Positions 23,649 to 33,975 are shown, counted from the stretch's first letter. The stretch: 64,000 bases of DNA from Didymella arachidicola (GCA_016630955.3 CM049985.1:186001-250000), one strand, 5' to 3'. Numbers and translations are program-made. Notes: generated by a model not told the origin, from the letters alone.

Positions 23649-25144
23649 TCACTGCGTCGCGCACTGCGGCCCACCCTCCTCCTCCTCCTCGTCTTCCCAC
23701 TCAGCACCGCCCGCCCTCGGATCGCCCGACCCCGCACCAAACTCCTCCATATCAGCCTCAAACTGCACCTCGACCTCTTCAACCTCCTCGTGCTTCTGCT
23801 CCGCGGGCTGGGTCGCGGGCAGCGCATCCTTGACCCTCTGCAGCGCAGCCTCGTCCGTCAGCCACCCGTCCTCGGGAAACTCAACGTCGACTTGCAGATA
23901 CAGGTCGCCCTTTGCGTCGCTGCGCTTCATCGGCATGCCCTCGCCGGGGATCTTGAGCACTTGGCCCGGACGCAGGACTTTGCCGTTGGGTTGCTGGATG
24001 TGCAGCTGGATGCCCCTGCCGTCGAGATGTGTGAGGACCACTCTGTTGAAGCCCGTCAGCGCCTCGGCGAGGGAGATTTTGAGAATGGCGCGCAGGTCAG
24101 CGCCGGCCCGCTCAAAGGTCTCGTGCTCGGCTTCCTCGAGAGTGAAGATGATGTCGCCGGGTTCCTGGTCTGGTAGCTGGTCGGCTTCGCCTTGCAGCAC
24201 GATGCGCTCGCCTTGTCGTGCGCCGCGGGGGATGTAGAGTTCGAGCACGTTTTTGGATTCGACCACTTTTTTGCCCTTGCATTTCTTGCAGCGCTGCTTC
24301 TCCGGGATGACCTGTCCCGAGCCGGAGCAGTTCCCGCAGGGGACTGTCTCTTGGGTGACGAGGCCGGGGCCGACCTGGCGGAGGACTTGCTTTGCGCCTG
24401 CGACGAATTAGCAGGAGGATTAGACATAACCAGAGGCAGTGTGAACGTACCGCGACCGTTGCACACCGAGCAGTCGTGGCTCTTGGATCCCTTCTTTCCG
24501 CCTGAGCCCTCGCACTGGCTGCAGATGACGTTCTTGGTGTTGGAGAACTTGGTCGTCTTGCCCTTGTACAGCTCCTCGAGCGTCACCTCGTACTCCTGCT
24601 CCACGCTGCGTCCCTTCCGGGGCACGTTGCGCCCAGGGCCGCCGGGCATGCCGCCAAACCCTCCCATGCCTGGTGGCATCCCACCCATTCCCATTCCGCC
24701 GAACATCTGCGCAAGGATGTCGTCCATGTCGGGCTGCTGACCACCGCCGCGAGCCGGGTCGAAGGCAGCCATGCCGTGCGTGTCATAGAGGTGGCGCTTG
24801 TCATCGTCGGACAGAATTTCGTAGGCTTGTTTCGCCGACTTGAAACGGATCTCTGCTTCCTCGCGCTCCTCGATGGCGACCTTGTCGGGGTGGTGTGCTA
24901 GTGCTGCCTGCACTGCTATCAGAATGGTGGGGTAGAGGTGGAGCGGAGGAATCCAACCTTGTGGTATGCCTTCTTGATCTCGACCTTGCTGGCGCTGTTG
25001 CTGATGCCAAGGACCTCTGGGTGCTGTCAGTACGGCTCTGACAACCCTTCAACGCCCTTCATACCATAGAGATCGACCTCTTCTACGTCGTTCACTGAAA
25101 ATTGTCAGTCCGATGCATGTGACGGTTTCTGGCAACTCCTTACT
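23649..25144 (-). CDS. Class I DnaJ (Hsp40) co-chaperone with CaaX box
   Basis: Five exon pieces (25144 [single A], 25094-25065, 25016-24958, 24907-24451, 24397-23649) give 431 residues. The J-domain begins EEVDLYEVLGISNSASKVEI and has the HPD motif in AALAHHPDKVA. A Gly/Phe-rich linker (GGMGMGGMPPGMGGFGG) follows. Four CxxCxGxG zinc repeats span CSQCEGSG, CSVCNGRG, CGNCSGSG and CKKCKGKK. The last four residues, CATQ, form a farnesylation CaaX box like that of yeast Ydj1. Function: Hsp70 stimulation and protein import/folding at membranes. Unusually, the start ATG exists only after splicing: A from one exon and TG from the next (see findings). One donor is GTTGGA, weaker than the others. Confidence 0.87.
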
Positions 25145-25410
25145 TTTGGCTGTTCGTGAGGTATCTTGCAAGTCGGGGTATCACGGGGCTATTTACAAGA
25201 CGAAAGCAGGAGGCGGCGCTATATAAATTGGAAAAGTTGAGCAACCCAAACTTCCCCGAATGCTGACGAGAACTTTGGGCGGCAACTGTAGCCGCGGGCG
25301 CAGGCGGTGAAGGTGAGATATGCGGGCGCGCTGATTGGCGAGACAGCTCGGCATTCTGCCTCAGAAAGTCGAACCAGCCATTGGAGATGACGTTCAGCAT
25401 TGCACCTAAC

Positions 25411-27048
25411 ATGTCGTTCTCTTTGTTATTACGGCCTCAGATCCCGGCATATACGTGTCGCTCTTGTCTTGTACGGATATCGCGGTCATCTCGGAGGACG
25501 ATATCTTCAAAGACCGCCAAAGAAGCGAAGAGCAATGCGGCGCTTCCATCCTCGCCTGCGCGCACAAGATTCGCGCCCTCGCCCACAGGATACCTCCACT
25601 TGGGATCGCTACGGACAGCGCTGTTCAACTACTTGCTTGCGAAAAGCACAGGAGGCCAATTCCTCTTGCGAATAGAAGATACGGACCAAAAACGAACAGT
25701 GCCAGACGCTGAGCAACGCCTGTTCAAGGACCTGAGATGGGCTGGGCTGCAGTGGGATGAAGGCCCGGAAGTGGGAGGACCCTGCGGACCCTACAAGCAG
25801 TCCGAACGAAGCGCCATCTACCGCGAACACGCACACAAGTTGCTCGACTCAGGGCACGCTTATCGCTGCTTCTGCTCTGCCGAGCGCCTGAACGCCCTCG
25901 CCGAACACAAACACAAGCTCGGCCTTGCCACCGACTACGACCGGACCTGCGAATCAATACCGAAGGAGGAGTCCGACGACCGCGCTCACCGACACGAACC
26001 GTACGTCGTTCGTCTGAAGGTTCCCGACCAATACCCGACCTACAAGGACCTCATCTACGGCACCTTCAGACCCCTCAAGCGCCGCGGCCATGTCACAGAA
26101 TCCTCCTTCGAAGACCCTATACTGCTCAAGAGCGACGGTCTGCCAACGTACCACCTTGCGAATGTCGTCGACGATCACCTCATGAACATCACCCACGTCA
26201 TTCGCGGCAGCGAGTGGATGCCCAGCACCCCCAAGCACATCGCCATGTACTCTGCATTCGGCTGGACACCGCCAGCATTTGCACACGTCGGTCTCCTCGT
26301 CGACGAGAATGGCAACAAGCTCTCCAAGCGCAACTTCGACACGGACATCACCGCCTTCAAGGACATGGAGATCTTCCCCGAGACACTGGCCAATTTCGCC
26401 GCCCTGCTGGGATGGAGCCACAAAGAGAAGAGCGACGTCATGACACTTCGACAGCTCGTCGACAATTTCTCCCTAAAGTTTACAAAGGGCAACACCACTG
26501 TGACTTTCGGCAAATTGCACTTCCTGCAGCGCAAGCACGCCGCACTTCGCGCAGCCGCCGGCGGTCAGCCACTACAAGAAATAGTCGACAACGTTGTTGC
26601 TTTGCTCACGGGCCAAGACAGCCCCTACAAAGCAGACGACTGGCGCGCCATCACCGGCCCCAACCCCTCTGCCTACATTGAGAAAATCGTCAAAGTCGAC
26701 GCCGAGAACTTCACAAACGCAAACGAATTCCTCTACCGCAACAGCTACTTCTTCACACCACTACGGCCCATATCAACCTCAAAGCTGACAGCTTCCGCAC
26801 CCGAGGACGTCGTCGCGCGGAGCAAGATGCTTGCCGAGCTCACCGAGCAGCAGTGGGACCGCGAGACCCTCATGGAAAAGGTTCGCAACATCATCGACGG
26901 GAGACCAGAGGGTAAGGCGGGGAGCAAGGATGTGTATCACTACCTACGATTGGCGCTGAGCGGGCAAGAGAAGGGGATGAGGCTGTATGATATTATGTTG
27001 ATCTTGGGGAGGAAGGAAACGCTTGCTAGGCTGGGCGCTGATGAGTGA
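25411..27048 (+). CDS. Mitochondrial glutamyl-tRNA synthetase
   Basis: An intronless class I aminoacyl-tRNA synthetase of 545 residues. The HIGH-type signature is FAPSPTGYLHLGSLRTALFN, and the KMSKS-type loop is NGNKLSKRN; LRIEDTDQKRTVPDAEQRL is the family's active-site block. The N-terminal 40 residues are basic and Ser/Arg-rich (RISRSSRRTISSKTAKEAK), as for mitochondrial import (yeast Mse1 equivalent). An in-frame ATG at 25387 would add eight residues; I prefer 25411 because it begins the presequence. A pogo transposon lies 139 bp past the stop codon and does not touch the gene. Confidence 0.93.
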   Translation: MSFSLLLRPQIPAYTCRSCLVRISRSSRRTISSKTAKEAKSNAALPSSPARTRFAPSPTGYLHLGSLRTALFNYLLAKSTGGQFLLRIEDTDQKRTVPDAEQRLFKDLRWAGLQWDEGPEVGGPCGPYKQSERSAIYREHAHKLLDSGHAYRCFCSAERLNALAEHKHKLGLATDYDRTCESIPKEESDDRAHRHEPYVVRLKVPDQYPTYKDLIYGTFRPLKRRGHVTESSFEDPILLKSDGLPTYHLANVVDDHLMNITHVIRGSEWMPSTPKHIAMYSAFGWTPPAFAHVGLLVDENGNKLSKRNFDTDITAFKDMEIFPETLANFAALLGWSHKEKSDVMTLRQLVDNFSLKFTKGNTTVTFGKLHFLQRKHAALRAAAGGQPLQEIVDNVVALLTGQDSPYKADDWRAITGPNPSAYIEKIVKVDAENFTNANEFLYRNSYFFTPLRPISTSKLTASAPEDVVARSKMLAELTEQQWDRETLMEKVRNIIDGRPEGKAGSKDVYHYLRLALSGQEKGMRLYDIMLILGRKETLARLGADE

Positions 27049-27187
27049 GCACCGCCTGGCGGATCGGTTTGTTGTACGATAAATGTGCGCTGTGGGACGA
27101 ACGCAAGTCTGTAAAGGGGCTCGTCTCTGTAAAGGGACTCGTTGAGAAAATAAAACGACGGTAAGCTGAGGCGCTCTCGCTGGGGTA

Positions 27188-27231
27188 CCGTGCCCGTGCG
27201 CCCGATGAGCCAGTTCAGCCGATGAGCCACC
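27188..27231 (+). repeat. Left terminal inverted repeat of pogo element
   Basis: 44 bp, identical to the reverse complement of the right end; preceded by TA at 27186-27187. Holds the tandem cgatgagcca motif pair, period 17 bp. Confidence 0.95.
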
Positions 27232-27340
27232 CAAACGAGATGCCGACGATAGGAAAATGAGGCTGTAGAGCCACACCCAAAAGCTATTATCGCGAGAATT
27301 TTTGGAGTATTGATCTATAGACGTATGCGATATTTCCTAT

Positions 27341-29263
27341 TTAATTGAATTTCGCTGGCGTCTTGACTTGCCGGCCGCGCGTCGTCGTTTTGGGTGGTGC
27401 GGGCGGCGGCGCAGGTGCAGCCACAGGCCGACTCACAGCAGCTACAGCACGACGACGCTTTGCTGGAATTTTAGCCGCTTTGTGTGAAGCTGTTCGCTTG
27501 CGTCCTATTGGTGTATGGTGAGATTTTGGAGCGGTTGCAGCGTCGTCTTGCTGCTTTTTGAGCGCTCGTTTGGCAGCCAGCGCTGCAGCTTGTGCTTTCT
27601 TCGCCTCGCGACGCTCCTCCGCAGCACGCTGTCGAGCCACCTTTGCATCCTCTTTCTGCTGCTTGTTGTATGCTGTTGCCGCTGCCCTTGCCTCTCTATC
27701 GCGAGTTTTTTGAAGCTGTAGCTCCGCGGCTTCGTCGAGTTCTGCAGCTTTGCGCGCGCGCTCGCTGGCAAGCTTCCTAGGACTGTAGAAGACAGCGCCG
27801 CCGTGCCAGTCGTCGCCTTCTTGTGTAGTGAGTGTCGTCCGCTGCGCCGGGCGCTTCTTGATGACGTTGAGCTTGTGTTCTAGCTCCTCGTTGCGAGCGT
27901 GAAGCAGCTCATTGTTGACCTGTAGCGAGTGGATGCTCCGCGACAGCCGCTTGGATTCAATTCTAGCCTTGTCAGCGACTGCAGCGTCGAGAATTTTGCG
28001 CAGCTCAGGCCAGCTATCGCCGTCGCCGTGCTCTCCAATTTCTGCGTCTTCATCGTGAGGTTGTGGGTGGTTGTTGAAGCGTTTTAGGACAGCGTCCGCC
28101 TCCATCGGCCACACTCCTGTAGCTTGAAAAGTCTTCAATATGAGCTCCGAGGTCATCGTAGCGCTCCACGCCGGCCAGAAGTTGCTGTAGAAGTCGCGCT
28201 TTGTGATCCTCGTGAGGCCTTGGGTTTGCTGGAGGTAGTAAGTAAGCTCCTCAGTGTAGTGCCTCGAAAGTGGCGCGAAGAGGACGACATCAAGCGGCTG
28301 CAAGCTGTGGGTTGAATGAGGTGGAAAAACCATGAGGAGGATGCGATTGGCGTCGCAATACTCTAAAAATTCAGGCGTGAGGTGGCTGCCGTGGCCGTCA
28401 AGGATCAGAAGCCGCCATTGACGGCGAGCTTTGGCTGCTGTATGGCGATCGAACACCTGCTGAAGCCAGGCAAGCCCTAGGTCGTTGTTTGACCATCCCT
28501 TCGCCGAGTGGGAGACGAAGATCTCGTGTTGTTCGGCCATGAGGTCGTCTACCCAGGTCGGTTGAATCCCAGAGGTGCCCTGGTAGATGAGAGCGGGCGG
28601 TAATGACTCTCCAGAAGCGCATACGCAAGCCAGCAGCGTTACCCATTCCCTGTTGCCATCTCTAAGCGCCGCGGTGCGCTCTTTTGACTCCCAAATTGCC
28701 TTAGAAACTATCTGTTTGGTGCGGCTGTTAATGCCGACAGAGAAGCCTTTCTCATCCATATTGTACGTGTTGCGCTCTTCAACACCGTGCTCACGCATCT
28801 TGGAGTGCAGTAGATCGAAGTACAACTCGTACTCTTGCTTGCTGTCAGCTAAATGGCGCTCACGATCTATCCCGGTGGTCCATTTGGTGGTAAGCCTGTC
28901 GGCGTGGCGATGCAGAAACCGAGTAATCCAGCTTTCGGAGACCTCCCTCTTCGTGATTGTCGTAGCGAAATTTTGCAACATGCTTCTGGTAGGTGGTAAG
29001 CCGTCTCTTGTGCATCTTTCTATGTACTTTACAAGTATATCCTCTTGTTGTGGGCTGAGTAGCTGTCGATGGCGCGCTTCTTCTGCATTTGAGCGTGTAC
29101 GCTGGTTGTGCCTCCGCGACAGCGTCGTTCGATCAACCCCAAACATTTTGGCAACTTGGCGGTACGAGGATTTATCACCAGCTTCACGCGATTCTATATA
29201 TTCAATGGCTTCTTGAATTGGATCCATGGTGGTGGAGATATTTAGCGTTGAAGTTGTAGGCAT
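27341..29263 (-). CDS. Pogo-family DDE transposase
   Basis: 640 residues without introns or lesions. The N-terminus has a psq-type helix-turn-helix (SSYRQVAKMFGVDRTTLSRR) and a CENP-B-type helix-turn-helix (EVSESWITRFLHRHADRL). The DDE_1 catalytic domain carries Asp170 in NMDEKGF, Asp289 in LLILDGHGSH and Asp325 in HSLQPLDVVLF, a DD35D spacing. A long Lys/Ala/Arg-rich tail with repeated REAKKAQAAALAAKRALKK-type sequence ends the protein, probably nuclear and DNA-associated. It cuts and pastes the element whose inverted repeats enclose it. Relatives are the Fot/pogo elements of filamentous fungi. Confidence 0.93.
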   Translation of the reverse strand: MPTTSTLNISTTMDPIQEAIEYIESREAGDKSSYRQVAKMFGVDRTTLSRRHNQRTRSNAEEARHRQLLSPQQEDILVKYIERCTRDGLPPTRSMLQNFATTITKREVSESWITRFLHRHADRLTTKWTTGIDRERHLADSKQEYELYFDLLHSKMREHGVEERNTYNMDEKGFSVGINSRTKQIVSKAIWESKERTAALRDGNREWVTLLACVCASGESLPPALIYQGTSGIQPTWVDDLMAEQHEIFVSHSAKGWSNNDLGLAWLQQVFDRHTAAKARRQWRLLILDGHGSHLTPEFLEYCDANRILLMVFPPHSTHSLQPLDVVLFAPLSRHYTEELTYYLQQTQGLTRITKRDFYSNFWPAWSATMTSELILKTFQATGVWPMEADAVLKRFNNHPQPHDEDAEIGEHGDGDSWPELRKILDAAVADKARIESKRLSRSIHSLQVNNELLHARNEELEHKLNVIKKRPAQRTTLTTQEGDDWHGGAVFYSPRKLASERARKAAELDEAAELQLQKTRDREARAAATAYNKQQKEDAKVARQRAAEERREAKKAQAAALAAKRALKKQQDDAATAPKSHHTPIGRKRTASHKAAKIPAKRRRAVAAVSRPVAAPAPPPAPPKTTTRGRQVKTPAKFN

Positions 29264-29282
29264 CTCAATGTTGTGATGTTCA

Positions 29283-29326
29283 GGTGGCTCATCGGCTGAA
29301 CTGGCTCATCGGGCGCACGGGCACGG
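29283..29326 (-). repeat. Right terminal inverted repeat of pogo element
   Basis: 44 bp, perfect inverted match to the left end; followed by TA at 29327-29328. It begins 20 bp upstream of the transposase ATG. Confidence 0.95.
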
Positions 29327-29328
29327 TA

Positions 29329-31119
29329 CGTCGCCGTCTGACCCTGTCGCGACGTGCAGCTTTCCCCAGATCTTCCAGCATGTAGATATCGGTTTACTTC
29401 CCATCTTTCCACGCCCGTCGCTTCTTTCTCCCGGATATGCTTTACTGCCTTCTTCGTCGGGCGCACTCGGGCGTTCCTTCTCCAGCTCTTCGTCGCAATC
29501 CACAAATGCTTGGGTTGATATTGATCGCTAGCGCACTCTCGGTGTCTCGTCGGAAGTTGCACCGGGGGCTAGACGGAAAAGCAGGATTGCCTATGGGGTT
29601 GGAACGCGGGGCAAGATTTCGTTCAAGTGTTGGCAGCGTAAACTGATATAGCCGACTTCAGACTAACCATCAATACCACCACGTAGACAAAAAAAGTTGG
29701 ACACTTTTGACGAGGTCAGCGGCCAAAGGTGTCCGATATTTTTTGTCCAGGTGGTGTTTGTGTATGCGGGGATCTTGGCAACCCCGGATTTTCTAGCTCA
29801 CTGCGGCGAAATATCGTACAACAAATGGTGGACCCGAGTCTCGAGCTCCAACAAGCTACAAGAGTGCCCGCAGTCCACGTTCCCACTTGATTAGACGAGT
29901 TGCTGCTAAGACTTCTGCTACATGATACACATGCGCCGCATTTAATGTGGCTGGCTTGGGGTGTAAGGGTCGGCTATACGAGAGCGCGCTTGGGCCTCAG
30001 GCAGGATGCCGATGGTCTGAGAAGGATCGAGCACGCAACGACCAAGAGCTGAACATGGTGGACCACATGGGGCGCAGTTGTGCATAAAGATACCCCGTGA
30101 GCACACCCCAGATTTCCCCACAGTCTTCTGTGGACATTGCAGAACCCCACAGCTACAATCTCCCGACACGTACATCACTTTTACCAAGAGGGAGAAGCAA
30201 ACAGTCGAGCAGATCGAGCGCGCCGATGGCGTCTACGTCGATGATGATCATCACCCACAGGAACCGGTGCCCATTGTCGAGAAAGACTGGCCTCCGCGGC
30301 GGAAAGAGGGGGATGGCATAACAGCGAGTCTACTACCGGCCGCATGTTCTCGGTGCATCAGAAACCTTGAGAGCGGGGTTGGAGTATGGTCGCAAGGTAA
30401 GCCAAGCCAAGCTAGGCGTGGATTCTGCGGCTGTGTAATGAACGTTCGTGGGCGGGTGATGCTGAGTTCGTTCCACGGCCGCCGCCGTTCACCCTGAGAC
30501 AATCTGCTCAGGGGGGTCTGGAAGGGAGCTGCGGATCGTGATGCGGCACTACATCATGCCGATGCGTCGCCATCACAACAGGCAGACTATGGCTGATGTA
30601 AATCGCATCACCTGTTTCCGGACAATCCTCGGGATGTTGAGTTTATTGCCTGACCCGCTTGTGGAAGACGGCGATTAGATGGTTGGTTCTTGTGTGTTTT
30701 TTAGTGCTTTCGAGGGTGTGGGGATTGAGGCTGGAGTTAGGAAGATAGAATGGGTGTGAGGGGGGTGAGTACTGGGGTGGTTGTGCGGATGGAGAGTGGT
30801 AAGATAGGGGAGGGGGAGTGGTATCTGCTAGAGGGGGCTGTGGAGTAGGGGTTAGAGGAATGGGAGAGCTAGGGAGTGCGCCGAGTGATAGGGGAAGGGG
30901 GGTTGGGATACAAATAAGATGACAGATGAGCCCTTGCCGATTTACCGCCCGGAGTTCATTGGGGCACATAAGAGTAGTATGTAAAGTATGCCATCGTTGT
31001 TGGAGACCCGAGCAAACGGGAAGGAAGCTTGGCTGTTGCTATATTCTCTGTGATAGAGCTTGGTACACCGAACGCCTAGATGCGTGTTCATATTCGACAT
31101 CTTCGGTATGTCTCCGTGA
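29329..31119. other. Intergenic region without a supportable gene
   Basis: About 1.8 kb. A 139-codon frame at 30078-30497 (plus) is open but its composition changes along its length and it has no visible motif, so I do not call it. About 30710-30910 is purine-biased on the plus strand (many ggggtg/ggag words), a possible low-complexity tract. Confidence 0.4.
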
Positions 31120-32492
31120 TTATGGATACGTGGCGTCTGGAAGGTCCAGAGGTAGAGCATAGTTCGGAAGCTTCGAGCTGTGGTATCTGCAGTCTTTCGC
31201 GTGGGTTTTGTTGCCGGAGGCCCAGATGCCGTTTTTTCCTTGATATGGTGCGCGACAGATGTAGCAGAATTCAAACTGACATCTAGAGCCTGCCCTCATT
31301 TTAGCTAAGATGAAAGTAGCATTTAGTATCAACTTGTTTGGAACTCACATCTGATGTGGTCGCACGCTTCAAACTTGTGGATCGGCGCCTCGCATCCGGG
31401 GCACTTAGTCGCATTCTCTTCGATCTCTGCCAGGCTCATTCGGTTCTGCTCTTGTCGTTTTTTTTGTCTTCTTTCCGGCGCTGCTCTTCCTCCTTACGAC
31501 GGTCCCGATCAAACTGTGCGCAAGTCCTGCCAGTGTGGAAGGGCACATCGTGTACTGTGCAGACACGAAAACCGCAAGCGATACAGCGAAAAATGTTGTC
31601 TTCCGTGCTGTTATCGTGAACTTGGCCAGATCTGCAACCCTCCGCGAGGCAGTAGCGAAGATTTGGATCAGCGCTGAGGCAGGCGATCATGGAGAGCTTG
31701 TCGAACCTGCGACCTGTGTTAGCGAGATGTCCGTACAACGCCAGCTGCTACATACCGTGTGAATAAATCAGATGATGCATGCTTCTTGATATCGGTATGC
31801 GTGATGAGCTGCTCACATCCGTTCGAAGGATACTGTATCTTCCCCCAGGAAGTGCTGTCGAGCTGAGACGCAACCCATCCAACAAAGCACTCGTTGCAAA
31901 CATCTGGATCATGTTTGCACGCCGCTAGGTCAACGAACTTGATATCTGAAATAGACTCGCCGCAAAGAGAGCATTCGCCAATGTTCTGTCCTTCGCTGCT
32001 TGTGTGCGGATCTAGCAGAGTATCATATTCAAACCTCGTTTGATAGTTCTCTGCTACACCGCCCCATGTAGGCGTTGGGAACAGAAACGAGCACTCACAG
32101 CCCACCTGCTGACAGTCCGGGCAGCCCTTGTGGGTAAACTCATCTTCTATTGCGGACAGTCTTCCAGTGTAGCTAAGAGAATCGCGGAGGGGTTTGTGTC
32201 TCTACGTATCTTCGATATGAGTATCTTTTTCTGTAAGCAGGCTTTTTCTCAACGAGCTTGGCCGTTGCTGCTCGCCGCGCCAACCAGATATCAGGCCAGC
32301 GTCGCGTTTCGATCGCCGTTTTGTAGTATGTGTTGTGCGACAGCTCAAACAATTTGTCCACCACTTGTTCCTGGTCTTCATGTGGTCCGAGGAGCTGTCA
32401 AGCCGCTTCTTGCACTTTCGACATCGAGGCGAGTCGGTGACATCGTCGGGATACGTAGTATTGTTTTGAGACGGCCAATATATGCTATCCAT
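31120..32492 (-). pseudogene. RBR-type E3 ubiquitin ligase, copy A, with two lesions
   Basis: A RING1-IBR-RING2 protein related to copy B 0.4 kb upstream. Pieces: 32492-31756, 31706-31349, 31289-31120, with 49- and 59-bp introns. An N-terminal segment has CxxC pairs (CRKCKKRL, CLSC). RING1 starts ECSLCGESISDIKF, the IBR includes YCLAEGCRSGQVHD and FRCIACGFRVCTVHD, and RING2 is CPGCEAPIHKFEACDHIRC followed by FEFCYICRAPY. Two defects are visible. First, an in-frame TAG at 32202-32204 in an otherwise open frame; a 36-bp GT...AG segment could remove it but is very short. Second, a run of eight A (minus strand, 31458-31465) where nine would keep the frame between KEDKK and EQNRMSLAEIEENATKCPGC. 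It may be a young pseudogene, or the A-run may be a sequencing error. Confidence 0.75.
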
Positions 32493-32863
32493 GGCGATGT
32501 TTTAGACTCAGTAGCGTTTAACCGTGCGGGAGTATAAGAGAGTGGCAGATCAAGTGTTAAGGTAACGTAGTCAGTATGACAGAGTCAAGTGGAGACGAGT
32601 ACGGCGTTTCAATCAAGCGTTAGAGTGAGTGCGTCCCTGTAACATCAAAACTCAGATCCCAAATTCTTGTCGGCTCGAGGTAAAGGTAGATACAGTCAAG
32701 CTGGGCAACCGGTAGTAAAAGTCACCAGAATTCCTCTCACATCATCACCTTAAAGCCTATCCTGCGCGAAACGTTGCCTTTCTGCCTCACCCAGTTTTGC
32801 CACTGCGGCGATGATCATAGTAGGCATCTTGATCATAACATCTCAACAGAGGTTAAAGTTTGC
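32493..32863. other. Spacer between the two RBR genes
   Basis: 371 bp between the start of copy A and the stop of copy B, on the same strand. It should hold the promoter of copy A. Nothing else seen. Confidence 0.4.
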
Positions 32864-33975
32864 CTAGCCATACCACTGGCAGCTTTTTTCATGGGCCTTG
32901 TTGCCTATCGTCAGAATACCTCGAGGCCCGTAGTAGGGAGAGCGACACAGCCAGCACCAATGATGCCGACAGTTCCAGCCTGGTACTAATGTTAATTTCA
33001 TTTTCATGAGTTTCAAAACCACTTACAAGTTATGTGGTCACATCCGCCATGCTTCTTGACGTAGTATCCGCAGTCTTCTCCAGGACAGAGCTTTGACATG
33101 CTAGCAACGGTAGCCTTGCTAGCAATCTCTTCCTCCTTGTGGTGCTCTTCGGAGGCCTTCCTTTCGTCATACTGAGTGCAAGTCTCGCCGTCGTGAAAGG
33201 GTATCTTGTGCAGGGTGCAGATCCGTGCATTACAAACTGGGTTTTGGCAGCGCCAAATATTGTTCTGTGCCTCCCCATCGTCGTGTATGTGACCGTATTC
33301 ACAGTCCGCAGAGTGACAGCTGAAGTAACCCGGCACTTCTTCGAGTGTAGCTTGAAGAGCACGGCGGTTCCATCTGTCACGCATCAGCACATGCAGTAGT
33401 GTATGTCAAATTCCTGCTGACCGCTCGAATATATCCACTACCACGTGAGACTGAAAATCTTCTGGGGTTATTTGCGTTGCGCACTCCGCTGACGGGCAAG
33501 TAAGGTGGTTCCAGGCAAGCGTATTGAGCTGCTCCGAGACCCAACCTCCGAGACATTCGCGACAGATGTCCTGCTCATGCTTACATACTGCTAGCGACGG
33601 GAACACATCCAAACCCAAAGTCTCTGCGCAAGATGCGCACTCTCGAAGCGGCGGCTCGGGTGTAGCTCGCTTGCTTGGGCGACTGGGTCCTACGGATGCA
33701 GACTCTTGGAAAATCTCAAATTGCAGAGAGTCAGCAGCGAGATGCGCGATCACATTGTTTGTTACAGACTCAGACAACGGTTGAGTGGGCGTATTTTCAA
33801 TCAGAGGCGGCCGAGATGATGTGTCAGTCGTAGCTGGAGAGCTTTCGGAGGTTCGAGGTGATAAAGTGGCCAGCGCGCGACCATAGATGCCACGGCGCGT
33901 GCTCTTCCTAGAAGACTCGTGAGCGTAATTCTCGATCCCTAAGCTTTCTAGCTCGCGCTTTCCGATTCCAGCCAT
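32864..33975 (-). CDS. RBR-type E3 ubiquitin ligase, copy B
   Basis: Three exons (33975-33422, 33373-33027, 32979-32864) with 48- and 47-bp introns give 338 residues with all phases consistent. A Ser/Thr-rich N-terminal region precedes RING1 (CASCAETLGLDVFPSLAVC...CRECLGGW), an IBR (YFSCHSADCEYGHIHDDG...CNARICTLHK) and RING2 (CPGEDCGYYVKKHGGCDHI then TCWNCRHHWCWLCRSPY). In RBR ligases the third RING2 cysteine region accepts ubiquitin as a thioester; here Cys in CDHITC is the candidate. The donor after exon 1 is GTCAGC, slightly unusual, but the joined FERWNRRALQATLEEVPG fits the family well. The start ATG was chosen at MAGIGKRELESLGIE; more upstream codons are open. Confidence 0.85.

Larger units (their letters stand above)
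27188..29326 (-). mobile_element. Intact pogo-type DNA transposon
   Basis: A 2139-bp element bounded by perfect 44-bp inverted repeats (27188-27231 and 29283-29326) and flanked on each side by the TA dinucleotide expected of Tc1/mariner/pogo target duplication. The repeat begins ccgtgcccgtgcgccc and contains two copies of cgatgagcca spaced exactly 17 bp. One uninterrupted transposase gene fills the interior. Identical ends and an open frame indicate recent movement. Confidence 0.93.

Noticed and set aside
30078..30497. 139-codon frame, plus strand
   Set aside because: Composition shifts midway and no domain is seen; the ATG context and flanks give no support.
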